Of a stretch of 64,000 nucleotides of DNA, positions 54,358-63,905 are shown one piece after another. The DNA lies in NCBI RefSeq assembly GCF_000340475.1, contig NZ_CM001792.1, positions 1,510,659 through 1,574,658 on the forward strand, in the 5' to 3' direction. The stretch is from Oceanobacillus kimchii X50. GTDB taxonomy: Bacteria > Bacillota > Bacilli > Bacillales > Amphibacillaceae. The position numbers and the translations under genes were made by a program. The notes beneath the pieces are model-generated. The model made no database searches, was not told the DNA's origin, and saw nothing but the letters and a program-made list of their open reading frames with translations. Numbering within the stretch: position 1 is the stretch's first letter; every line of letters starts with the position of its first letter.

Positions 54358-54903
54358 ATGACAATGGAAATGCATGCAACAACTATTTTTGCTGTGCAAC
54401 ACCTGGGTCAAAGCGCCATGTGTGGAGATGGTCAAGTAACATTAGGTAACTCCGTTGTAATGAAGCACAAGGCGAAAAAAGTTCGAACTCTCTATAATGG
54501 AAAAGTTCTTGCAGGGTTTGCTGGTTCGGTAGCGGATGCGTTTACCTTGTTTGAAAAGTTTGAGACCAAGCTACAATCATTTAATGGTAATTTAACAAGA
54601 GCTTCGGTAGAACTAGCTCAAGAATGGCGTACAGATAAAGTACTTCGTAAATTAGAAGCAATGTTAATTGTGATGAATAAAGAACATATGTATTTGGTAT
54701 CTGGAACTGGTGAAGTGATAGAACCTGACGACGGCATATTAGCTATAGGATCAGGTGGGAATTATGCTTTAAGTGCTGGAAGAGCGCTTGTCAGACATGC
54801 TGATAATATGTCTGCTGCTGATATAGCTCGTTCTGCATTAGAAGTTGCAGGAGAAATATGTGTGTTCACTAATGATCAAATTACATTAGAAGTACTTGAA
54901 TAA
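54358..54903 (+). CDS. hslV: ATP-dependent protease subunit HslV (ClpQ/CodW)
   Basis: This protein of about 181 residues forms the proteolytic ring of HslUV. After the N-terminus it shows '[23 protein letters not shown]', '[18 protein letters not shown]' and '[14 protein letters not shown]', all typical. GAGGTGAGGG precedes ATG 54358, giving [11 protein letters not shown]. Met removal would expose Thr2 as the nucleophile, ahead of the internal Thr-Thr that is the mature end in E. coli. B. subtilis has a similar extension with Ser2. Start at 54364 or 54370 would leave a blocked N-terminus and is less likely. Confidence 0.95.
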   Translation: MTMEMHATTIFAVQHLGQSAMCGDGQVTLGNSVVMKHKAKKVRTLYNGKVLAGFAGSVADAFTLFEKFETKLQSFNGNLTRASVELAQEWRTDKVLRKLEAMLIVMNKEHMYLVSGTGEVIEPDDGILAIGSGGNYALSAGRALVRHADNMSAADIARSALEVAGEICVFTNDQITLEVLE

Positions 54904-54920
54904 AAGGAGGCTATCCATTA

Positions 54921-56318
54921 ATGGGAATGGATTATACCCCAAGGCAAATTGTTGAGCAGTTAGACCAGTTTATTGTTGGTCAAAGGCAAGCAAAAAAATC
55001 AGTAGCGGTTGCACTTCGTAATCGTTATCGGAGAATGAAATTAGATGAAGGGTTCCGGGATGAAATTGTCCCTAAAAACATTCTCATGATTGGTCCAACC
55101 GGTGTAGGAAAAACAGAAATTGCTAGAAGACTTGCGAAATTGGTGGGAGCACCTTTTATAAAAGTTGAGGCAACAAAATTTACTGAGGTTGGGTATGTTG
55201 GTAGAGATGTAGAATCCATGGTAAGAGACTTGGTTGAAATGGCAGTGCGTATGGTAAAAGAAGAAAAAATGGCTGGAGTAATGAGTGAAGCGGAGGAAGA
55301 AGCTAATAAAAAGTTAGTAAAACTATTAGTTCCTGACTCTAAAAAGAAATCAGCTATGAAAAATCCATTCGAAATGTTATTCCAATCAGATGGATCTGAT
55401 GGAGAAGATGAAGCGACGGAACAAGATTCACATGATGAAATTCGTTCAAAACGAAAAAGAATCACTCATCAATTATCTCTTGGAGAACTCGAGGATCATC
55501 TTGTTTCTGTAGAGATTGATGAAGTTCCTCCATCCATGTTTGATATGTTACAAGGATCGGGTATGGAGCAAATGGGAATGAATATGCAAGATGCTTTTGG
55601 TCAGTTTATGCCAAAGAAAAAGAAAAAAAGAAAATTACCAGTATCAGAGGCTCGTAAAGTACTCACACAACAAGAAGCTCAAAAGCTTGTAGATATGGAT
55701 GAAGTAGCTCAAGAAGCTACTGCTCGTGCAGAAGGATCTGGTATTATCTTTATTGATGAAATTGATAAAGTAGCTGGTAAACAAGAGAATGCAGCAAATG
55801 TATCCAGAGAAGGTGTTCAACGAGACATTTTACCAATTGTTGAAGGTTCTACTGTTGTAACAAAACATGGAACTGTAAAAACGGATCATATGTTATTTGT
55901 TGCTGCTGGAGCTTTTCATATGTCAAAACCTTCTGATTTGATACCGGAATTACAAGGGAGATTTCCAATTCGGGTAGAACTTGAAAAATTAACAGTGGAA
56001 GATTTCAAACGTATTTTAACGGAACCTTCCAATGCTTTAATTAAGCAATATCAGCTTATGCTGCAAACAGAAGGTATAAATGTTGAATTTACTGACGAGG
56101 CTATAGAAAGACTAGCAGAAATTGCTTATCAAGTAAATCAAAACACAGATAATATTGGTGCTCGACGATTACATACGATATTAGAAAAACTTTTAGAAGA
56201 TTTATCGTATGAGGCGCCAGAAGTAACAATGGAAAAAATTGAAATTACGGTTGGTTATGTCGATGATAAACTATCATCTATTGTTCAAGATAAAGATTTA
56301 AGCCAATTCATACTATAA
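54921..56318 (+). CDS. hslU: HslU unfoldase ATPase (ClpY)
   Basis: This 465-residue AAA+ unfoldase feeds proteins to HslV. It starts '[34 protein letters not shown]'. Walker A is '[19 protein letters not shown]', followed by '[14 protein letters not shown]'. A charged I-domain (about 110-240) contains a Lys-rich run near residue 233. Walker B is '[12 protein letters not shown]'; '[12 protein letters not shown]' and '[17 protein letters not shown]' close the ATPase. AAAGGAGG precedes the ATG. It is 17 bp after hslV. Confidence 0.97.
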   Translation: MGMDYTPRQIVEQLDQFIVGQRQAKKSVAVALRNRYRRMKLDEGFRDEIVPKNILMIGPTGVGKTEIARRLAKLVGAPFIKVEATKFTEVGYVGRDVESMVRDLVEMAVRMVKEEKMAGVMSEAEEEANKKLVKLLVPDSKKKSAMKNPFEMLFQSDGSDGEDEATEQDSHDEIRSKRKRITHQLSLGELEDHLVSVEIDEVPPSMFDMLQGSGMEQMGMNMQDAFGQFMPKKKKKRKLPVSEARKVLTQQEAQKLVDMDEVAQEATARAEGSGIIFIDEIDKVAGKQENAANVSREGVQRDILPIVEGSTVVTKHGTVKTDHMLFVAAGAFHMSKPSDLIPELQGRFPIRVELEKLTVEDFKRILTEPSNALIKQYQLMLQTEGINVEFTDEAIERLAEIAYQVNQNTDNIGARRLHTILEKLLEDLSYEAPEVTMEKIEITVGYVDDKLSSIVQDKDLSQFIL

Positions 56319-56345
56319 TTTAAAATATTGAATGGAGGAAATATC

Positions 56346-57125
56346 ATGGATTTATTAAGTAGAGCAAGAAAAATCAATGCAATGTTACAAACAGCAACAG
56401 GGAAGTCAGTGAATTTTAACGAAATGTCTGCATCATTACGCGACGTTATTCGTGGGAATGTTTATATTGTAAGTAGACGCGGAAAGCTATTAGGGTTTGC
56501 TGTAAATCAAGAGATTGAGAACGAGCGTATGAAATCTATGTTAGAAGAGCGTCAATTCCCAGAAGAATATACAAGAGGATTGCACGATATTCGTGAGACT
56601 ACGGCTAACTTGGATATCGAAAGTACTCACACAGTGTTTCCGGTAGAAAACAAGGAATTATTTAAAGATGGACTTACAACAATTGTTCCGATTATCGGTG
56701 GTGGAGAACGTTTAGGTACGTTAATTTTAGGTAGAGTTAACGAAAGCTTTAGTGATGATGATTTACTATTAGGAGAATATGGTGCAACAGTAGTAGGAAT
56801 GGAAATTCTGCATGAAAAAACAGAAGAAATAGAAATGGAAGCACGTAGTAAAGCTGTAGTACAAATGGCGATCAGCTCACTTTCTTACAGCGAATTAGAA
56901 GCTATTGATCATATCTTCGAAGAACTTAATGGTAAAGAAGGATTACTGGTTGCAAGTAAAATCGCAGATCGAGTAGGAATTACTCGTTCCGTAATTGTAA
57001 ATGCACTACGTAAATTAGAGAGTGCCGGAGTAATTGAGTCTCGTTCACTAGGTATGAAAGGTACGTATATTAAAGTACTGAACGATAAATTCTTAGTAGA
57101 GCTAGAAAAGTTACGTACAAGATAA
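56346..57125 (+). CDS. codY: GTP- and branched-chain-amino-acid-sensing repressor CodY
   Basis: This 259-residue global regulator of stationary-phase adaptation equals the B. subtilis length and is highly similar throughout. The N-terminal GAF domain (about 1-155) binds Ile, Leu and Val ('REMRG'-type core; here '[13 protein letters not shown]'). The C-terminal winged helix has '[39 protein letters not shown]'. ATG 56346 follows TGGAGGA. It ends the xerC-hslV-hslU-codY operon with a strong terminator, and the fla/che operon follows. Confidence 0.98.
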   Translation: MDLLSRARKINAMLQTATGKSVNFNEMSASLRDVIRGNVYIVSRRGKLLGFAVNQEIENERMKSMLEERQFPEEYTRGLHDIRETTANLDIESTHTVFPVENKELFKDGLTTIVPIIGGGERLGTLILGRVNESFSDDDLLLGEYGATVVGMEILHEKTEEIEMEARSKAVVQMAISSLSYSELEAIDHIFEELNGKEGLLVASKIADRVGITRSVIVNALRKLESAGVIESRSLGMKGTYIKVLNDKFLVELEKLRTR

Positions 57126-57206
57126 AGCGAGTTTCTAGTAGGAGAAGTTACAGATGAAGATTTATGTTGGAAATTTGAATATAATGTAAAGTTTTCACAA
57201 ATATGT

Positions 57207-57238
57207 AAAGGAGTCGATGAAAATCGACTCTTTTTTTT
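57207..57238 (+). terminator. Terminator after codY
   Basis: GAGTCGAT and ATCGACTC form a perfect stem with a GAAA tetraloop and eight Ts. Confidence 0.95.
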
Positions 57239-57561
57239 GTTATACTAAAGATACATTATGTGGGTAATAAAACCCAGTATATTAGACTAACTATATACAT
57301 AAATTTTCCAATTTACCTTTAAAACTATGATATTATTCCATATATTACCAAAATTAAATAGCGGAAATTGTCGTCTAGTGTATCTAATTACAAAAAAAGG
57401 AAATAATTAGGGATAAAAGACCTAGTTAATTATGGTCATTTTTGTTTCAAATGAAGGAAAATGTCGAAAATACATAGACTTTGTAAAACATTTAACTTAA
57501 AATGTTCGTATCAGCATAGGAATTTTTGGGTGTTAAAAATAATGAAGGGGTTGATTAAGAG
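57239..57561. other. Intergenic region ahead of the flagellar operon
   Basis: No gene is seen. It contains a small hairpin TGGGT/ACCCA (57261-57276) and a 7-bp stem CTAATTA/TAATTAG (57384-57410). Neither a confident sigma-A nor a sigma-D promoter could be fixed; the best sigma-D-like match, TAAA at 57484-57487 then TTCGTATC, is poor. Confidence 0.45.
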
Positions 57562-57954
57562 GTGGATTTATTTTCAGGTACTATATCTAAGTTACAACAC
57601 TCACTAGATTATTCAACAGCGAAGAATAATGCAATTTCTAATAATATTTCAAATGTAGATACGCCCGGGTACAAATCGCAAAATGTTGTTTTTAAAGATA
57701 CATTAGAAAATACAATGGCTACGATAGATGCAAAAAGAACGAACGATCGTCATTTGTGGTTTAATCAGTCATTCTCATCTCCTTATCGATATGTAACTAA
57801 TCACTCTACGGCTTATAACCACAATGGGAATAATGTTGATGTTGATAAAGAAATGGCCGAGTTGGCAAAAAATCAAATCTATTATAACGGTTTGATTGAT
57901 CGAATAAATGGTAAATTTGGAAGTCTGCAAACCGTGATTAGAGGAGGTAACTAG
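57562..57954 (+). CDS. flgB: Flagellar basal-body rod protein FlgB
   Basis: This 130-residue proximal rod protein has the N-terminal rod signature 'AKNNAISNNISNVDTPGYKSQNVVFKDTL'. The C-terminal part has 'VDVDKEMAELAKNQIYYNGLIDRI'. It starts at GTG 57562; AAGGGG lies 11 bp upstream, a wide spacing. It is the first gene of the flagellar operon, two bases ahead of flgC. Confidence 0.95.
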   Translation: MDLFSGTISKLQHSLDYSTAKNNAISNNISNVDTPGYKSQNVVFKDTLENTMATIDAKRTNDRHLWFNQSFSSPYRYVTNHSTAYNHNGNNVDVDKEMAELAKNQIYYNGLIDRINGKFGSLQTVIRGGN

Positions 57955-57955
57955 A

Positions 57956-58411
57956 ATGTCCATATTTAATTCTATGAATACGAGTGCTAGTGGATTAACA
58001 GCGCAGCGATTAAGGATGGATATCGTTTCTTCAAACGTTGCTAATGCTCAATCTACTAGAGCAACGATAAATGAAGATGGGGAATTTGAGCCATATCGTA
58101 GAAAAATGGTTACTTTACAATCAGATCAAACTCAGTTTAAAAATGTTTTAAAACATGCAACATCTTCTGCGTCTACATCTGCGTCTGGTGTAAAAGCAAC
58201 ATCCATTACCGAGGATGATGAACCTTTTAAATTAGTGTTTAATCCTCAGCATCCGGATGCAAATGAACAAGGGTATGTCGAAATGCCTAATGTGGACCCT
58301 TTAAAAGAAATGGTTGACTTAATGAGTGCGACTAGGTCCTATGAGGCGAACATTACAGCTTTGAATGCTAGTAAAGGCATGTTAATGAAAGCATTAGAAA
58401 TTGGTAAATAG
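57956..58411 (+). CDS. flgC: Flagellar basal-body rod protein FlgC
   Basis: This 151-residue rod protein has 'NTSASGLTAQRLRMDIVSSNVANAQSTRA' at the N-terminus and 'GYVEMPNVDPLKEMVDLMSATRSYEANITALNASKGM' at the C-terminus, the two coiled-coil ends of axial proteins. AGAGGAGG precedes the ATG. Confidence 0.97.
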   Translation: MSIFNSMNTSASGLTAQRLRMDIVSSNVANAQSTRATINEDGEFEPYRRKMVTLQSDQTQFKNVLKHATSSASTSASGVKATSITEDDEPFKLVFNPQHPDANEQGYVEMPNVDPLKEMVDLMSATRSYEANITALNASKGMLMKALEIGK

Positions 58412-58427
58412 ATAAGGAGTGATCGAT

Positions 58428-58736
58428 ATGACTATTTCAATTATGAGCAATAATGTCACTCCGATTCAATCAAAAGAATTGGTTAATCAAGTTAAACAAT
58501 CACCTAGTGAAGTGCAAGCGAATTTTGCTTCTACATTAAAAAATGCGATTGAAGACCTAAACCATATTCAATTAGAATCGGATAAAAAGACAGAAGCATT
58601 TGCAAGTGGGAAGATTGACGATTTGCATGATGTTATGATTACTGCACAAAAATCGAGTGTAACACTTGAAACTACTGTTCAGATGCAAAAGAAAGTGATT
58701 GACGCATATAACGAAGTAATGAGAATGCAAGTATAA
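58428..58736 (+). CDS. fliE: Flagellar hook-basal body protein FliE
   Basis: This protein of about 102 residues joins the MS ring to the rod. The family pattern is 'FASTLKNAIEDLNHIQLESDKKTEAFASGKIDDLHDVMITAQKSSVTLETTVQMQKKVIDAYNEVMRMQV'-like over its C-terminal two thirds. ATG 58428 follows AAGGAGTG; an earlier in-frame start at 58419 has no space for a ribosome site. Confidence 0.95.
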   Translation: MTISIMSNNVTPIQSKELVNQVKQSPSEVQANFASTLKNAIEDLNHIQLESDKKTEAFASGKIDDLHDVMITAQKSSVTLETTVQMQKKVIDAYNEVMRMQV

Positions 58737-58790
58737 CTTAGTGGATATCATTAATTCTTTTAATTTATATGTGTTTAGTGGGGGAAGTAT

Positions 58791-60380
58791 ATGAAGGAAA
58801 AATTTTTAAAAGGGAAGGATTCCTTAACGACATTTTGGGCTTCCCGTTCCAAAGTTCAAAAGGGAAGTTTCATAGGGGGATTTCTTCTAATCATTTTACT
58901 AATAGGTGTAATTACTTTTGCATCGACAAACACAAACTATGTACCACTCTATAACAACTTATCAACGCAAGAAGCTGGTCAAATTACTACCGAGTTAGAG
59001 TCTCGAGGCGTTCCTTTTGAGTTAGAGAATGGAAGATCAACCATTACAGTTCCGGAAGAGCAGGTTGATACATTATTGTTAGATTTGGCAGCCATGGGAC
59101 TTCCAAATAGTGGTAGTATTGATTATTCATTTTTTAGTGAAAACACTTCTTGGGGCATTACAGATAATGAGTTTAACGTAATGAAGTTAGATGCCATGCA
59201 AACAGAACTTGCGAATTTAATCAAAAGTGTTGAAGGAATTCAAGATGCACAAGTAATGATAAATGTTCCAGAAGAACCAGTGTTTGCTACGGAGGTAACG
59301 GGTGAAGCAAGTGCTTCGATCGTCTTAAATACACAACCGGGATATCAGTTTGAAGGGAATCAAGTAGAAGGACTATATCATTTAGTTTCTAAAGCAGTTC
59401 CAAATTTACCGGCAGAAAATATTGTTATTATGAATCAATATTTTGAGTATTTTGATCAAAATACTCAACAAGCGGCGAATCAAGATACATATACACATCA
59501 ACAAACTGTGAAAAAAGAAGTGGAAAGAGATATACAACGAAGATTGCAACAAATGCTAGGAACGATGGTAGGTAATGAAAATATTGTTGTCTCCGTTACA
59601 GCAGACATAGATTTTACGCAAGAGAATCGAACAGAAGAATTAGTGGAACCAGTAGACATAGAAAATATGGAAGGATTACCAGTTAGTTTAGAAACTATTC
59701 AAGAATCTTACGTTGGTGAAGGTGCAGCAGAGGCTGGAGCAGCAGGTACTGGTGAGGAAGACGTAGCCAACTATCCAGCTGGTGATAATGGAGACGGAGA
59801 GTATGAACTAGATAAAGAAACGATTAATTATGAATTTAATCGAATTCGTCGTGATATTGTAGAAAGTCCTTATAAAGTTCGAGATTTAGGTATTCAAGTG
59901 GCAGTGAACAATACGAGAAATGTAAATAATGAGGTAGAGTACCTCTCACAACAAGAGCAGACCTCTGTAGAGGAAGGGATAAGTTCCATTTTAAATTCGA
60001 TTATTACTTCATCTATCGATGGTGAGTACAACCAAGATTTAGTACCTGATGATAAAACCTCAATCGTATTTCAAGAATTTACAGAAACAACTACACCAGG
60101 CTCAGAAGGTACAGCTGGTATTCCAACTTGGTTGTATGTTGTAGCAGGAATCTTACTACTCGTTATTATTGTATTATTGTTCTTCTTAATACGAAATCGA
60201 AAAACATCCGAAGAAGTAGTCGATGAGTATGAAGAAATAAATGAGCAAACACCGATACCGGACTTGCCAGAAAAAGAAGAATCAGATGCTACCATCAGAA
60301 GAAAGCAATTAGAGAAAATAGCAAAAGAAAAACCAGAGGATTTTGCAAAACTATTGCGTAGCTGGATTGGTGAAGATTAG
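58791..60380 (+). CDS. fliF: Flagellar MS-ring protein FliF
   Basis: This 529-residue protein builds the membrane ring. The first membrane helix is 'FIGGFLLIILLIGVITFAS' (about 24-43). The periplasmic-side ring domains follow, with 'YVPLYNNLSTQEAGQITTELE' and 'ALVNVPEEPVF'-type strands (here 'AQVMINVPEEPVF'). The second helix is 'WLYVVAGILLLVIIVLLFFLI' (about 446-466), and the cytoplasmic tail that binds FliG ends in 'EKPEDFAKLLRSWIGED'. A G-run precedes the ATG. Confidence 0.97.
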   Translation: MKEKFLKGKDSLTTFWASRSKVQKGSFIGGFLLIILLIGVITFASTNTNYVPLYNNLSTQEAGQITTELESRGVPFELENGRSTITVPEEQVDTLLLDLAAMGLPNSGSIDYSFFSENTSWGITDNEFNVMKLDAMQTELANLIKSVEGIQDAQVMINVPEEPVFATEVTGEASASIVLNTQPGYQFEGNQVEGLYHLVSKAVPNLPAENIVIMNQYFEYFDQNTQQAANQDTYTHQQTVKKEVERDIQRRLQQMLGTMVGNENIVVSVTADIDFTQENRTEELVEPVDIENMEGLPVSLETIQESYVGEGAAEAGAAGTGEEDVANYPAGDNGDGEYELDKETINYEFNRIRRDIVESPYKVRDLGIQVAVNNTRNVNNEVEYLSQQEQTSVEEGISSILNSIITSSIDGEYNQDLVPDDKTSIVFQEFTETTTPGSEGTAGIPTWLYVVAGILLLVIIVLLFFLIRNRKTSEEVVDEYEEINEQTPIPDLPEKEESDATIRRKQLEKIAKEKPEDFAKLLRSWIGED

Positions 60381-60391
60381 GAGGATGTGAA

Positions 60392-61405
60392 GTGGCTAGA
60401 ACAAAAGGTGCGTTAACAGGAAAACAAAAAGCAGCAATTCTTCTAATATCTCTAGGACCAGACGTTTCAGCACAAGTATATAAATATCTATCAGAAGAAG
60501 AAATTGAAAAATTAAGTCTTGAAATTTCTTCGGTTAAAAAAGTTGACTCCAATTTAAAAGAAGAGGTATTGGAACAATTTCATCAAATTGCTTTAGCTCA
60601 AGATTATATAACTTCTGGAGGTATTGGTTATGCCAAAACGGTATTAGAAAAAGCATTCGGAAAACAGGAAGCATCTAATATCATTAATCGGTTAACATCA
60701 TCATTGCAAGTTAGACCATTCGATTTTGCAAGGAAAGCAGACCCTCAACAAGTACTTAATTTTATACAGGGAGAGCATCCGCAAACGATTGCACTTATAT
60801 TATCTTATTTAGATCCTGAACAGGGTGGACAAATTCTTTCCTCTCTACCGCAAGAATTGCAAGCTGATGTTGCTATAAGAATTGCGACGATGGACTCAAC
60901 ATCACCAGAAATAATCAATCAAATTGAACAAGTGCTGGAAAAAAATATCTCTTCGTCTGTAACCGAAGATTACACTCAAACAGGCGGAATTCAAGCAGTT
61001 GTAGAAGTGTTAAACGGTGTAGACAGAAGTACAGAACGTACAATATTAGATGCACTTGAAATTCAAGATCCTGACTTAGCTGAAGAAATTAAAAAACGTA
61101 TGTTTGTCTTTGAAGATATTGTTATTCTTGATAATCGTGCTATACAACGTGTTGTGCGTGAAGTAGATAATGAAGATCTTCGTTTAGCATTAAAAGTAGC
61201 TAGTGAAGAAGTGAAAGATATTGTATTTCAAAATATGTCAGAACGAATGGTACAAACCTTTAAAGAAGAAATGGAATTCATGGGACCAGTTCGATTACGA
61301 GATGTCGAGGAAGCTCAAACTCGTATCGTAGGGTTGATTCGTAGATTAGAAGATATAGGTGAAATTGTAATTGCAAGAGGTGGAGGAGACGATATCATTG
61401 TCTGA
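60392..61405 (+). CDS. fliG: Flagellar motor switch protein FliG
   Basis: This 337-residue rotor protein contacts FliF, FliM and the stator. 'LTGKQKAAILLISLGPDVSAQVYKYLSEEEIEKL' opens the N-domain. The middle domain has the EHPQ motif in 'GEHPQTIALILSYLDPEQ'. The C-domain holds the charged torque helix ('VDNEDLRLALKVASEEVKDIVFQNMSERM'). It starts at GTG 60392 with AGGAGGATG upstream. It overlaps fliH by eight bases. Confidence 0.97.
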   Translation: MARTKGALTGKQKAAILLISLGPDVSAQVYKYLSEEEIEKLSLEISSVKKVDSNLKEEVLEQFHQIALAQDYITSGGIGYAKTVLEKAFGKQEASNIINRLTSSLQVRPFDFARKADPQQVLNFIQGEHPQTIALILSYLDPEQGGQILSSLPQELQADVAIRIATMDSTSPEIINQIEQVLEKNISSSVTEDYTQTGGIQAVVEVLNGVDRSTERTILDALEIQDPDLAEEIKKRMFVFEDIVILDNRAIQRVVREVDNEDLRLALKVASEEVKDIVFQNMSERMVQTFKEEMEFMGPVRLRDVEEAQTRIVGLIRRLEDIGEIVIARGGGDDIIV

Positions 61406-62135
61406 TCAAACAAAACAAATCTCAATCAGATCAATTGAATCCATTGTTCCAAAGCGATTAGAACCCGAACAAACGGAAGAAGTAATTATCCAAAACTTAC
61501 AACAAAAGATACAAGAAGAGAAAAAATATTTGCAATCACTTCAAGAGAAACAAAATTCGTTAATTCAGGAAACGAAAGAAAAAATTGCTACAGCGCAAGC
61601 ACAGTGGCAAGAAGAAAAGAAAAAACTTATGAAAGAAACAAAACAAGTCGGTTATCGAGATGGTTACGAACATGGTAAACAAGAAGGCTATGATTCTTAC
61701 AAAGAAAAATTAATCGAAGTAAATAATATAGTAGACGCAACAATAAAAGATTATCATAGTGAACTTGATAAAAGTACGGAAACAATATTAGGACTATCCG
61801 TATTAGTCGCAGAGCGCATTATAGAGAATCAACTCACTGAGCATCCGAGTCAATTTTTAAATATTGTAAAAGCGGCGGTTCATGATATAAAGGGTCAACC
61901 AAAAGTATCGATTATTTTACATCCAACAAATTATGAACTAGTTTCCACTCACAAAACGGAATTACAACGCATAATTGGTAAGGATAGTAAACTGGCTATT
62001 TATGTAAATGAAGATTTGAAAGAAACAGATTGCTTAATTGAACATCCTTTTGGACAAATTGAAGCTAATATAGATAGTCAACTGACAAAGATTCGTGAAG
62101 CATTAATGGATTTCTTGATGGAGACGAAAGCATAA
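61398..62135 (+). CDS. fliH: Flagellar export apparatus stator FliH
   Basis: This protein of about 245 residues regulates the export ATPase FliI. A long Gln/Lys/Glu-rich coiled coil (about 40-95) with 'GYRDGYEHGKQEGYDSYKEKL' leads to the C-terminal FliI-binding domain ('LVAERIIENQL', 'LIEHPFGQIEANIDSQLTKIREAL'). TTG 61398 lies inside the end of fliG, with GGTGGAGGAGA suitably placed. An extended reading from 61371 would overlap more of fliG. Confidence 0.9.
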   Translation: MSDQTKQISIRSIESIVPKRLEPEQTEEVIIQNLQQKIQEEKKYLQSLQEKQNSLIQETKEKIATAQAQWQEEKKKLMKETKQVGYRDGYEHGKQEGYDSYKEKLIEVNNIVDATIKDYHSELDKSTETILGLSVLVAERIIENQLTEHPSQFLNIVKAAVHDIKGQPKVSIILHPTNYELVSTHKTELQRIIGKDSKLAIYVNEDLKETDCLIEHPFGQIEANIDSQLTKIREALMDFLMETKA

Positions 62136-63454
62136 TGATAGATCAATATAGAGAAGTTATAGCTAAAGTAGATACGTATAAACGTTATGGAAAAGTAATC
62201 AGAGTTGTAGGATTAATGATTGAATCTGAAGGCCCGACGGCTAATATTGGAGAGGTTTGCTATATAAAAACTTCTCCAAATACGGATCATGCGTTATTAG
62301 CAGAAGTTGTCGGATTTCGAAATGAAAAAATAGTATTAATGCCTTATACAGAGGTTACTGAAGTTGGTCCGGGTTGCCTTGTTGAAGCAACAGGAAAACC
62401 TTTAACAGTGAAGGTTGGCAGAGGATTAATCGGAAAAGTTCTAAATTCACTAGGAAAACCGTTAAATGAGTCAGAAGAATTACCGAAAGGTTTAGCTAAT
62501 TTTATGACTGAACAAGCCCCTCCAAATCCACTTGATCGTCCGCCAATTCGAACGCCGTTACAAGTTGGAGTAAAGGCAATTGATTCTTTACTTACCATGG
62601 GGGAAGGGCAAAGAGTTGGCTTATTTGCGGGAAGTGGAGTAGGAAAAAGTACACTTCTTGGAATGATTGCCAGAAATAGTAGTGCCGATATAAATGTTAT
62701 TGCGTTAATAGGCGAACGAGGAAGAGAGGTTCGAGAATTTATTGAAAATGATCTCGGTCCAGAAGGACTAAAGAAATCAATTGTTGTTGTCGCAACTTCT
62801 GATCAGCCTGCACTAATGAGAATAAAAGGAGCTTATACAGCTACTGCAATTAGTGAATATTTCCGGGATTTAGGGTACAAAGTTAACCTAATGATGGATT
62901 CGGTAACTAGGGTCGCAATGGCACAACGTGAAATTGGACTTGCTGTTGGTGAACCACCAACAACCAAAGGTTATACGCCGTCTGTTTTTTCCATTTTACC
63001 TAAACTTTTAGAGCGTACTGGAACGAATGCTAATGGAACAATCACTGGTTTTTACACTGTTTTGGTAGATGGGGATGATATGAATGAGCCGATTGCCGAT
63101 GCGGTTAGAGGAATTTTGGATGGGCATTTTATTCTTGATAGAAAGTTGGCGGAGCGTGGACAGTTTCCAGCAATAAATGTACTGAAATCAATTAGTAGAG
63201 TTATGAATGTTATTGCAGATGAGGAACATAAAGACCTAAGCCAAACATTACGCAAGCTGTTGTCTACCTATGAAGAGAACCAAGAGTTAATCACGATTGG
63301 TGCATATAAAAAAGGAACCAATCATGAAATTGATAAAGCTATCAGTTTTCAACCTTATATTCAAGAATTTTTAAAACAAGGTATACACGAAAAACGATCG
63401 TTTGTTGAAACAATACAAATGATGAAGAATCTACTACATGGAGGGGTGTCCTGA
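62135..63454 (+). CDS. fliI: Flagellum-specific export ATPase FliI
   Basis: This 439-residue F1-like ATPase powers substrate unfolding at the export gate. Walker A is 'FAGSGVGKSTLLGMIARNS', the family motif 'LIGERGREVREFIE' follows, then Walker B 'KVNLMMDSVTRVAMAQREIGLAVGEPPTTKGY'-type region. It overlaps fliH by one base and fliJ by one base (TGATG). Confidence 0.97.
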   Translation: MIDQYREVIAKVDTYKRYGKVIRVVGLMIESEGPTANIGEVCYIKTSPNTDHALLAEVVGFRNEKIVLMPYTEVTEVGPGCLVEATGKPLTVKVGRGLIGKVLNSLGKPLNESEELPKGLANFMTEQAPPNPLDRPPIRTPLQVGVKAIDSLLTMGEGQRVGLFAGSGVGKSTLLGMIARNSSADINVIALIGERGREVREFIENDLGPEGLKKSIVVVATSDQPALMRIKGAYTATAISEYFRDLGYKVNLMMDSVTRVAMAQREIGLAVGEPPTTKGYTPSVFSILPKLLERTGTNANGTITGFYTVLVDGDDMNEPIADAVRGILDGHFILDRKLAERGQFPAINVLKSISRVMNVIADEEHKDLSQTLRKLLSTYEENQELITIGAYKKGTNHEIDKAISFQPYIQEFLKQGIHEKRSFVETIQMMKNLLHGGVS

Positions 63455-63900
63455 TGGTAGAAGTAGTTGGTTTAAATAGAATAAGAGAAATTAGAGAAAA
63501 CGAGAAGAAGGTTGCACAATCGGCATACAGTCAGTCAATGGAAACATTCGAAAAAATAGCAACGGAACTTTATAACTTGTTACGAACAAAAGAGAGTGCG
63601 GAAGCTTCATTTGAATCGTATATTCAAAATACAACTTCAATTGAAAAAATAAAGGAACAAGCTGCCTATATTGAAAAATTAAATCAGCGTATTCAAAGTG
63701 TTCAACTTCTCGTACAACGAGCAAGAAATGACATGGAAATAAAACAAGAAAAACTGTCAAATGCTTATGTTGAAGTGAAGAAGTTTGACAAGATTATTGA
63801 ATTTAAACAAAAAAATGAAATAGAGGAAGCGAAAAGAAAAGAAGCAAATTGGATGGATGAAATGTCCATGCAACAATATTTAAGCCATAAGTCTAGGTGA
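63454..63900 (+). CDS. fliJ: Flagellar export chaperone FliJ
   Basis: This 148-residue, almost fully helical protein forms the coiled-coil stalk in the FliI ring. 'LNRIREIRENEKKVAQSAYSQSMETFEKIATELYNLL' and 'VEVKKFDKIIEFKQKNEIEEAKRKE' match the family spacing. Its ATG overlaps the fliI stop, with GGAGGGGTG upstream. Confidence 0.94.
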   Translation: MVEVVGLNRIREIRENEKKVAQSAYSQSMETFEKIATELYNLLRTKESAEASFESYIQNTTSIEKIKEQAAYIEKLNQRIQSVQLLVQRARNDMEIKQEKLSNAYVEVKKFDKIIEFKQKNEIEEAKRKEANWMDEMSMQQYLSHKSR

Positions 63901-63905
63901 ATATT

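Noticed and set aside
57451..57470. CodY box near the flagellar promoter
   Set aside because: The best match (AAAATGTCGAAAATA) differs from the CodY consensus at six of 15 positions, which is expected by chance in AT-rich DNA.
57484..57515. Sigma-D promoter ahead of flgB
   Set aside because: TAAA is followed by TTCGTATC at a long spacing, too unlike GCCGATAT to call.
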